From: an uncultured Flavobacteriia bacterium | GTDB taxonomy: Bacteria > Bacteroidota > Bacteroidia > Flavobacteriales > Flavobacteriaceae | Reading direction: 5' to 3' | Assembly: GCA_946482495.1 (NCBI GenBank) | Contig: CAMLRV010000169.1 | Span: forward strand, 1 to 5,202 | Length of the DNA stretch: 5,202 nt | In this document: in pieces, positions 1 to 5,202 of the stretch | Layout: each line of letters starts with the position of its first letter | Numbering within the stretch: position 1 is the first letter of the stretch | Notes under the pieces: model-generated | Databases searched by the model: none | What the model saw: the letters and a program-made list of their open reading frames with translations, nothing else | What the model was told of the DNA's origin: nothing | Program-made: the position numbers and the translations under genes

Positions 1-2
1 AA

Positions 3-31
3 TTGTAGGTATTAAGTTGAACTTATTTTTG
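3..31 (+). promoter_or_regulatory. Bacteroidota-type promoter of the nuclease gene
   Basis: A TTG at 3-5 is followed by 18 bp and then TATTTTTG at 24-31. This matches the Bacteroidota housekeeping promoter pattern (TTG or TTTG near -33, TAnnTTTG near -7). Transcription would be expected to begin a few bases after position 31, giving a leader of roughly 25 nt before the ATG at 62. The -33 element lies almost at the window edge, and no experiment is available here, so this is a motif-based call. It also argues against the ATG at 17, which would sit inside the promoter spacer. Confidence 0.65.
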
Positions 32-61
32 TTTACTTTTACAAAGATAATAAACTTACAT

Positions 62-859
62 ATGAGAAAATTCTTTTTAAATACATTTATTGTTTTGACA
101 CTAATTTCTTGTCAGATAAAAAGTGAAAATCCAATAAGTTCTTCAGATTCAACAGAAACTGCAACTTCTGAAAAAGATACTTTAGAAACAGAATTTTCAT
201 ATTTACCAACATCTACTACAAAAGACGTTTACAAACATAAAGGTTATACATTTTCTTATGTAGAAGCTCATGAGCAAAGTGAATGGGTTGCCTACGAATT
301 AGAAGATGGAAAATGGAAATATTCCGAATTAGAACGTCCTTTATTTGAACAAGATCCAATTGTAAAAACCGAATCGGCACATTGGAGAAATTACAAAAAA
401 TCGGGTTATACGAAAGGACATTTGTGTCCGGCTGGTGATAGAAAACAGAGTCAGGAATTGTTTGACGAAACTTTTTTTACTAGTAACGCTTCGCCACAAA
501 CCTACGATTTTAATGCTGGAGTTTGGAACCGTTTAGAAAACAAAGTCCGTTATTGGGCAGGAAAATATGATGGCATTTATGTGGTTACTGGCGGAGTTTT
601 AACTGGCGATTTGGAAACAATTGGAAGCGAAGAAGTTTCAGTTCCTAAATACTTTTACAAAGTGTTGCTAACAAAAGACAAAACGAGAATGATTGCTTTT
701 TTAGTTCCGCATGAAAAATCGAATCAACCTTTATATGAATTTGTAGTTTCTGTGGACGAATTAGAAAAGAAAACGGGAATTGACTTCTTTCCAAAATTAA
801 ACGATGCCATTGAAAATAAATTAGAAGCGAGTGCAGCTTATAAAGGTTGGAGTTTTTAA
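62..859 (+). CDS. DNA/RNA non-specific endonuclease, predicted lipoprotein (NUC1 family)
   Basis: Predicted 265-aa secreted nuclease of the Serratia-nuclease (NUC1, beta-beta-alpha-metal) family, which hydrolyses DNA and RNA with one bound Mg2+. Residues 1-17 look like a lipoprotein signal peptide: a charged MRK start, a hydrophobic stretch, then the lipobox LISC with Cys17 as the lipidated residue. A Ser/Thr/Glu-rich linker of about 30 residues follows. The catalytic region has TKGHLCPAGDR, with general-base candidate His120 in a motif that is DRGH in the classical enzymes, then TSNASPQ (Asn142). Next comes FNAGVWNRLE, with Asn151 as the expected metal ligand and Glu159 also conserved. The ATG at 62 was chosen over the in-frame ATG at 17 because it begins the signal peptide directly and because position 17 lies inside the promoter. 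No acidic surface-export signal follows the Cys, so a periplasm-facing outer-membrane anchor is the default guess. The role could be nucleic-acid scavenging or defence. Family assignment is confident; substrate and location are inferred. Confidence 0.88.
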   Translation: MRKFFLNTFIVLTLISCQIKSENPISSSDSTETATSEKDTLETEFSYLPTSTTKDVYKHKGYTFSYVEAHEQSEWVAYELEDGKWKYSELERPLFEQDPIVKTESAHWRNYKKSGYTKGHLCPAGDRKQSQELFDETFFTSNASPQTYDFNAGVWNRLENKVRYWAGKYDGIYVVTGGVLTGDLETIGSEEVSVPKYFYKVLLTKDKTRMIAFLVPHEKSNQPLYEFVVSVDELEKKTGIDFFPKLNDAIENKLEASAAYKGWSF

Positions 860-866
860 TTTTTTA

Positions 867-2123
867 TTACCACTCATTAACCTTATTCGCATCTAGCTTA
901 ATAAAGATAAATAGCATAATGGTAAATGCCCATAAACTGGAACCACCATACGAGAAAAAGGGTAGTGGTACTCCAATAGTTGGGAACAAACGAATTAACA
1001 TCGCAATATTTACAAAAAAGTGAGTAAATAAATACGTGGCGACGCAATAGCCATAGACGCGACTAAATCGGGTTTTTTGTCGTTCTGCCAAGTATAAAAT
1101 TCTGATGAATAAACACACGAATAAACTCATGACTAATAGGTTTCCTACGAATCCCCATTCTTCACCAACAGTTGTAAAAATATAATCGGTATGTTGTTCT
1201 GGTACAAAGCCACCTTTAGTTTGTGTACCTTCTAAATATCCTTTTCCTAATAGTCCACCCGAGCCAATAGCAATCATGGATTGGTTAAGATTGTAACCTT
1301 CTTTTTTCATGTTCACATCTTTTCCAAGAAGTACATTGATACGATCTTTTTGATGTGGCTCTAACACTTTATCATATACATAACTAACAGAAAGCGCAAA
1401 ACTAGAAATGGCTATAAATATCAAACCATAAACTAAAGGATTTCGAGAAATGAGTCGGTTAAAAATATAATGAATCACCATAAAAACCGCAATAAATGAA
1501 ATTAAGAAAACGGGTTTTACAATTAAAGCTAATAAGAATGTGGCAATAGCAATAGCGCCAGTCCATAAATACCAACCTGGTAATCCTTCTCTAAATAATA
1601 CAAAAATTAACGATAGAAATATCATGGCACTTCCTGCGTCAGGTTGCATTAGGATTAAAACGATTGGCAATCCCATAATAGCAAATGCAATATATTGGAA
1701 GTTTCTTTTGGATAAATTAACTTGAGCATCACTCAAATATTTCGATAATAATAAGGCAACAGCAGTTTTAACAAACTCGGAAGGTTGGAATCCGAATCCG
1801 CCAAATTGATACCAGTTAGTTTGTCCTTTTTTGGTAACTCCGAAGGCGAATAAACCGAGTAAAAGAAATATTCCACCAATATAAAAGACTAAAGAAAACC
1901 GTTCGAAAACTTTAGAATCTACAAAAAGAATCGTAAAAATAATAGGAATTGTGATAATCATGAACATCAATTGACGACCATAGTGCTGACTAAAATCAAA
2001 TGTGTATTCTTGATCTGCAGGAACCGTCACAGAATAAATAGTCATCCATCCAAAAATAACAAGGATGATGTATAACAAAACTGTTATCCAATCGATGGAA
2101 CTACTTAAACTTTGATTTTTCAT
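867..2123 (-). CDS. rodA: Rod-shape-determining protein RodA (SEDS peptidoglycan glycosyltransferase)
   Basis: A 418-aa polytopic membrane protein of the FtsW/RodA/SpoVE (SEDS) family, which polymerises lipid II into glycan strands. About ten hydrophobic segments can be seen. Family motifs in order are FQPSEFVK (113-120), QPDAGSA (160-166), QKDRI (258-262) in the large extracellular loop, and PEQHTDYIF (308-316). Asp313 corresponds to the essential Asp of E. coli RodA. GEEWGF (320-325) and GVPLPFFSYGGSS (384-396) follow. Length is normal for the family and no key residue is missing. RodA is preferred over FtsW because the gene follows mrdA, its cognate transpeptidase, in an mre operon. The start lies 18 bp after the mrdA stop behind an A-rich leader. 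It is the last gene of the visible operon and ends 7 bp from the convergent nuclease gene. Confidence 0.96.
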   Translation of the reverse strand: MKNQSLSSSIDWITVLLYIILVIFGWMTIYSVTVPADQEYTFDFSQHYGRQLMFMIITIPIIFTILFVDSKVFERFSLVFYIGGIFLLLGLFAFGVTKKGQTNWYQFGGFGFQPSEFVKTAVALLLSKYLSDAQVNLSKRNFQYIAFAIMGLPIVLILMQPDAGSAMIFLSLIFVLFREGLPGWYLWTGAIAIATFLLALIVKPVFLISFIAVFMVIHYIFNRLISRNPLVYGLIFIAISSFALSVSYVYDKVLEPHQKDRINVLLGKDVNMKKEGYNLNQSMIAIGSGGLLGKGYLEGTQTKGGFVPEQHTDYIFTTVGEEWGFVGNLLVMSLFVCLFIRILYLAERQKTRFSRVYGYCVATYLFTHFFVNIAMLIRLFPTIGVPLPFFSYGGSSLWAFTIMLFIFIKLDANKVNEW

Positions 2124-2141
2124 TTTCTTTTTTTTGGAAAA
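2124..2141 (-). promoter_or_regulatory. A-rich leader (ribosome-binding region) of rodA
   Basis: The 18-bp spacer between mrdA and rodA reads TTTTCCAAAAAAAAGAAA in the transcribed direction, immediately before the rodA ATG. It has no Shine-Dalgarno sequence. Adenine-rich leaders are the usual translation-initiation context in Bacteroidota, so this supports the chosen start. It is the only non-coding spacer inside the visible operon. Confidence 0.5.
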
Positions 2142-4112
2142 TTATGTTGCTTTTCTTTTAAGAGAATCTTTAGCTAATTTGGCTTTCTTTTTATCTGCCT
2201 CAATTTCTTTTTTAGATTTTATTTTTAATCGAATAGAATCTGCATTAGTTAATTTAGGTTTATGAATAGAATCTTTGCTTGTGTATAATTTTCGGTATTC
2301 GAAATTCAAATTACCTTCTAACATTCTTTTTTCTAAATCTTTTCGGGTAATTTTTTTATTCAAATACTTTTCAATCATTAAGGTAGCAATAGGTCCAGCC
2401 CATCTATTTCCCCAATAACCATTTTCTACAATTACCGCAATAGCAATTTTTGGATTTTGCTTTGGTGCAAACGCCACAAACTCAGAGTGATCTTGAAGCT
2501 TTACTCTTTGGCCGTTAATTTTAGCGAAGTTTTCAGCTGTTCCTGTTTTTCCACAAATTTCTAAACCTTCTACTCGTAATCCAGAAGCCGTTCCGTGATT
2601 ATACACATCAAATAAACCATTTATAATTGGATCGAAATGTCTACGTTCAACTGTTGTAATATGCTTTGTGGTGTATTTGGTGTCGATTTTTTTTCCTTTA
2701 ATTTTTTTAATAATATGAGGTGTGTAATAATACCCTTTATTTGCAATAATCGCCATCATATTGGCTAATTGAATAGGCGTCATAGAAACTTCCCCTTGTC
2801 CAATTGAATTAGAAATAATAGTTGTAGAACGCCATCCGCCATTTGGATAAAAATGTTCGTAGAATTTAGAATTTGGAATGTGCCCTTTTCTTCCAGTGGG
2901 TAAATCATAACCCATGAAGTTTCCTAATCCAAAACTTTTTAAATGATTGGCCCAAGCATTTACGCCATCTTTTGGTTTTTTGTATTTTTCAATGGTTCTT
3001 TTATATACATTGGCAAAGTAAGCGTTACACGATTCGTAAATTCCAAAATGTAATTTAATAATTCCGCCCGGACAGTGACATTTCATGAAAGAACCTCTAC
3101 CATACGAAAATCCGTGATGACAAGTAAAAGAAGTTTCTGTGTCAATTACACCTTCTTGTAAACCTACTAAACCTGTTAAAATTTTAAACGGTGAACCTGG
3201 TGGAAATTCTCCTAATAAACCTCTGTCAAATAATGGTTTGGCAATGGAATCGTTGTATAATTTTGTGTAATTTTTAGAACGTTGTCTTCCTACTAATAAG
3301 GCTGGATCGTATGATGGTGCCGTAACTAAAGCTAAAATTTCTCCAGTACTTGGTTCGATTGCTACAATTCCACCACGTTTGTTTACCATTAATTCTTCTC
3401 CATATTTTTGCAATTCGCCATCAATAGAAAGGGTTAAATCGCTACCTTGTTTGGCAATCGTATCAAATTTTCCTTCTTTGTAGGAACCAATTTCTCTATT
3501 GTGTTTGTCTTTAAGAATATATTTCACACCTTTTACACCACGTAAATCTTCTTCATAAGCTTGTTCCACACCTTGCTGACCAATTAAATCTCCACTTTTG
3601 TAATATGGATTTTTTTTGATGATGTTGTCGTTTACTTGTGTGATGAATCCGAAAACGTTAGCCCCGCTTTTGGTTTGATATTCTCTTAAAGCACGTTTTT
3701 GAATATAAAATCCGTTGTATTTTCTAATTTTTTCTTGAAAACCAGCAAATTCCATTTTATTTAATTGCGCTAAAAATAACGATGGTAATCTTGGACTATA
3801 AACTTTTGCTTTCGCGATTTTTTCTAAAAATTCTGGTTTTGTAATTTGAAGAATTCTGCAAAATTCAAGAGTATCTATGTCTTTAACTTCATTCGGAACC
3901 ACCATAATATCATAAGATGGCTGATTGGCAACTAAAAGTTTTCCGTTTCTATCATAAATATAACCTCTTTCTGGAAAGTCGTATTTAATTTTGATAGCGT
4001 TATTTTCCGATTTGATTTTTAAAGTATCATCTATGATTTGTAAATAAAAAAGACGTACCAATAAAATAATCGAAGTTACAATGATAATGGTTGGTAATAA
4101 GGTCTTTCTCAT
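2142..4112 (-). CDS. mrdA: Penicillin-binding protein 2 (elongasome transpeptidase, class B PBP)
   Basis: A 656-aa class B penicillin-binding protein that cross-links peptidoglycan during cell elongation together with RodA; it is anchored in the inner membrane and works in the periplasm. A single N-terminal membrane segment (about 5-27) is followed by the dimerisation/pedestal domain, which starts with ERGYIYDRNGKLL (48-60). The transpeptidase domain carries all three active-site motifs: SPFK (nucleophile Ser307, Lys310), SCN (361-363) and KTGT (522-525). Between the first two lies a Cys/His cluster (Cys331, His332, His333, Cys345, His346, Cys347). After the domain ends near residue 585 there is a strongly basic tail of about 70 residues ending in KRKAT. 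The start ATG overlaps the mreD stop by 4 nt, which fixes it firmly. Context next to mreC, mreD and rodA identifies it as PBP2 rather than the divisome protein PBP3/FtsI. The gene name mrdA is the E. coli usage; pbpA is also used. Confidence 0.96.
   Translation of the reverse strand: MRKTLLPTIIIVTSIILLVRLFYLQIIDDTLKIKSENNAIKIKYDFPERGYIYDRNGKLLVANQPSYDIMVVPNEVKDIDTLEFCRILQITKPEFLEKIAKAKVYSPRLPSLFLAQLNKMEFAGFQEKIRKYNGFYIQKRALREYQTKSGANVFGFITQVNDNIIKKNPYYKSGDLIGQQGVEQAYEEDLRGVKGVKYILKDKHNREIGSYKEGKFDTIAKQGSDLTLSIDGELQKYGEELMVNKRGGIVAIEPSTGEILALVTAPSYDPALLVGRQRSKNYTKLYNDSIAKPLFDRGLLGEFPPGSPFKILTGLVGLQEGVIDTETSFTCHHGFSYGRGSFMKCHCPGGIIKLHFGIYESCNAYFANVYKRTIEKYKKPKDGVNAWANHLKSFGLGNFMGYDLPTGRKGHIPNSKFYEHFYPNGGWRSTTIISNSIGQGEVSMTPIQLANMMAIIANKGYYYTPHIIKKIKGKKIDTKYTTKHITTVERRHFDPIINGLFDVYNHGTASGLRVEGLEICGKTGTAENFAKINGQRVKLQDHSEFVAFAPKQNPKIAIAVIVENGYWGNRWAGPIATLMIEKYLNKKITRKDLEKRMLEGNLNFEYRKLYTSKDSIHKPKLTNADSIRLKIKSKKEIEADKKKAKLAKDSLKRKAT
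4109..4112 (-). other. ATGA stop-start overlap between mreD and mrdA
   Basis: The TGA of mreD (4111-4109) shares bases with the ATG of mrdA (4112-4110), giving ATGA on the minus strand. Such overlaps commonly allow translational coupling or re-initiation, which would keep MreD and PBP2 synthesis linked. The overlap is seen directly; coupling is inferred. Confidence 0.7.
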
Positions 4113-4615
4113 CGTCTATTAGGTTTAATTAAATAAATACTTAGGATACAAAGTATAAACGTGAAAATTGTACTTAAAATTGTTCGGGTGATGATAGCGA
4201 AAAACAAATCTAAACGATACAATTCTAAACTAAAAAGTACTAAATGATGAAATAAAATGGCTGACATGATAAATGTAAATCGGTCTACCGATAATTTATC
4301 TGCAATTCTAATAGTTTGGTATTCATAACTTAAACCAAAAGCAAATTTTAGAAAACCAGGTCTTAAATAGGCAAGAAGTAAACAAGCTGTTGCATGAACA
4401 CCGCCACTATCACTAAACATATCCATTATTAAACCTAAACAAAAACTGGCAGCTAGAAAACCAGATTTATTAGAATTAATTGGGTATAAAATGATGAATA
4501 GAATATATAAATACGGATTAATCCAACCACTAAAATTGACTTGTTCTAAAACAACAATTTGTATCGTTAATAAAACGATAAAGCGTATTAAATTTAAAAT
4601 GAAGTTGCTATTCAT
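4109..4615 (-). CDS. mreD: Rod-shape-determining protein MreD
   Basis: A 168-aa, highly hydrophobic inner-membrane protein with about five or six membrane segments (roughly 5-25, 32-46, 50-68, 74-94, 112-132 and 137-163). MreD is the membrane partner of MreC in the elongasome and is thought to modulate how MreC activates PBP2; no enzymatic activity is known. The family is poorly conserved, but NPYLYILFIILYP (33-45) and the GLIMDMFSDSGGVHA stretch (61-75), with its conserved Gly-Leu...Asp and Gly-Gly-x-His, fit MreD well. Length is typical. The assignment rests as much on position between mreC and mrdA as on sequence. The start overlaps the mreC stop by one base (TAATG), and the stop overlaps the mrdA start by four. 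Confidence 0.92.
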   Translation of the reverse strand: MNSNFILNLIRFIVLLTIQIVVLEQVNFSGWINPYLYILFIILYPINSNKSGFLAASFCLGLIMDMFSDSGGVHATACLLLAYLRPGFLKFAFGLSYEYQTIRIADKLSVDRFTFIMSAILFHHLVLFSLELYRLDLFFAIITRTILSTIFTFILCILSIYLIKPNRR

Positions 4616-4617
4616 TA
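4615..4617 (-). other. TAATG stop-start junction between mreC and mreD
   Basis: The mreC stop TAA (4617-4615) and the mreD start ATG (4615-4613) share one adenine. The arrangement leaves no room for a separate leader, so mreD translation probably depends on ribosomes finishing mreC. The sharing is seen; the coupling is inferred. Confidence 0.65.
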
Positions 4618-5202
4618 TTTTTTACTAGGTGTTTCAGTTTCGGTTTCTAGAGTTTGTTGTTCTCTTTTCTTTTTGTTTTCAATGATGTAAACATATCCCA
4701 AAGAAGTCATATCATTGAATAATCTGATATTGATAACGTATTTGTTAGTTGCTTTTTCTTCAAAAATTCTATCAATTTTTCCAATTGGAATATTTTCTGG
4801 GAAAATGGCTGATTGTGCTCCAGTTACAATAGTGTCGCCTTTTTTCAAAGTGGCTAATTTTGGAACGTCAATTAATTGTACATAACCTGCATTTTTTCCA
4901 TCCCAAGTAATGGAACCAAAATGTTCTGAATTTTTTATTTTTCCGTTTAAAGGATTTTTAGTGTGTAAGATGCTGATAACTGTTGCGAAATTTTTGGAAG
5001 TTTTTTCAATAATTCCAACCACACCTTTATCGCTAATTACAGCCATATCTGTTTTTAAACCTTCAAATGCACCTCTGTCTAAAGTTAAGAAGTTTTCCTG
5101 TTTACTGTATGAGTTTTTAATTACTTTAGCTTGACGAACTACATAGTCAGATAAAATATTTGGAACTACAATTTTACCTTCTAAAACTGTATCTTTCTTA
5201 TT
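4615..5202 (-). CDS. mreC: Rod-shape-determining protein MreC, N-terminus outside the window
   Basis: Partial gene: the frame is open to the window edge, giving 195 C-terminal residues. MreC is a periplasmic scaffold, anchored by one N-terminal helix, that binds and activates PBP2. Usual family length is about 270-300 residues, so the membrane helix and coiled coil are probably the missing part. Visible is the paired beta-barrel region: QAKVIKNSYSKQENFLTLDRG (first barrel), the GLKTDMAVISDKGVVGII segment around residues 48-65, then KKGDTIVTGAQ, FPENIPIGKI (134-143) and the last strands. This order is characteristic of MreC. A charged, repetitive tail rich in Lys, Glu and Thr (ETETETPSKK) ends the protein. 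The ATG at 5046 is internal Met53 of the visible part, not a start, because conserved MreC sequence continues upstream without a stop. mreB is expected just beyond the window. Confidence 0.93.
   Translation of the reverse strand, partial: NKKDTVLEGKIVVPNILSDYVVRQAKVIKNSYSKQENFLTLDRGAFEGLKTDMAVISDKGVVGIIEKTSKNFATVISILHTKNPLNGKIKNSEHFGSITWDGKNAGYVQLIDVPKLATLKKGDTIVTGAQSAIFPENIPIGKIDRIFEEKATNKYVINIRLFNDMTSLGYVYIIENKKKREQQTLETETETPSKK

Noticed and set aside
17..19. ATG at 17 as the nuclease start
   Set aside because: It falls between the -33 and -7 promoter elements and would put 15 extra residues before a clean lipoprotein signal peptide.
825..839. Small hairpin AAGC / GCTT near the end of the nuclease gene
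   Set aside because: A four-bp stem inside coding sequence, about 14 nt before the T-rich stretch; expected by chance.
843..884. Inverted repeat AAGGTT (843-848) / AACCTT (879-884) around the convergent stops as a bidirectional terminator
   Set aside because: Only six base pairs plus a possible three more, AT-rich, with a long loop and no T-run after the stem; too weak to call.
1540..1725. A 61-codon open frame on the + strand
   Set aside because: It lies wholly inside rodA on the opposite strand, has no recognisable domain, and the rodA frame carries all expected SEDS motifs.
5044..5046. ATG at 5046 as the start of a short 143-aa MreC
   Set aside because: The same frame continues upstream to the window edge with typical MreC sequence (QAKVIKNS...FLTLDRG), so this Met is internal and the gene is simply cut by the window.
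4910..5134. A 74-codon open frame on the + strand
   Set aside because: It is antisense to conserved mreC sequence and has no family resemblance or plausible leader.

Overview
The window is AT-rich and reads as chromosomal DNA from a member of the Bacteroidota, most likely the Flavobacteriia. Four things point there: a promoter matching the Flavobacterium/Bacteroides pattern (TTG, 18 bp, TAnnTTTG), A-rich leaders in place of Shine-Dalgarno sequences, the gene order mreC-mreD-mrdA-rodA, and the sequence style of PBP2 (PPGSPFK, SCNAYF).

Region by region: positions 1-61 are a leader with a well-matched promoter. Positions 62-859 (+ strand) encode a predicted lipoprotein of the DNA/RNA non-specific endonuclease (NUC1, beta-beta-alpha-metal) family. 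After a 7-bp gap, the rest of the window is on the minus strand and is a tightly packed cell-elongation operon. Read in its own direction it runs mreC (5' end outside the window, 5202-4615), mreD (4615-4109), mrdA for the transpeptidase PBP2 (4112-2142), and rodA for the SEDS glycosyltransferase (2123-867). The junctions are a 1-nt overlap (TAATG), a 4-nt overlap (ATGA) and an 18-bp A-rich spacer, so one polycistronic transcript is very likely. mreB would be expected just upstream of mreC, beyond the window.

The four operon products belong to one machine, the elongasome (Rod complex). RodA polymerises lipid II into glycan strands, PBP2 cross-links them, MreC activates or scaffolds PBP2 from the periplasmic side, and MreD is the membrane partner of MreC. 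The nuclease is transcribed towards this operon from its own promoter, and nothing visible links it functionally to cell-wall synthesis.

I see no mobile element, CRISPR array, RNA gene or clearly novel system. The points most worth a second look are a Cys/His cluster in PBP2 that could bind metal, a lysine-rich C-terminal tail on PBP2, the altered TKGH catalytic motif of the nuclease, and the tail-to-tail junction with no visible terminator.
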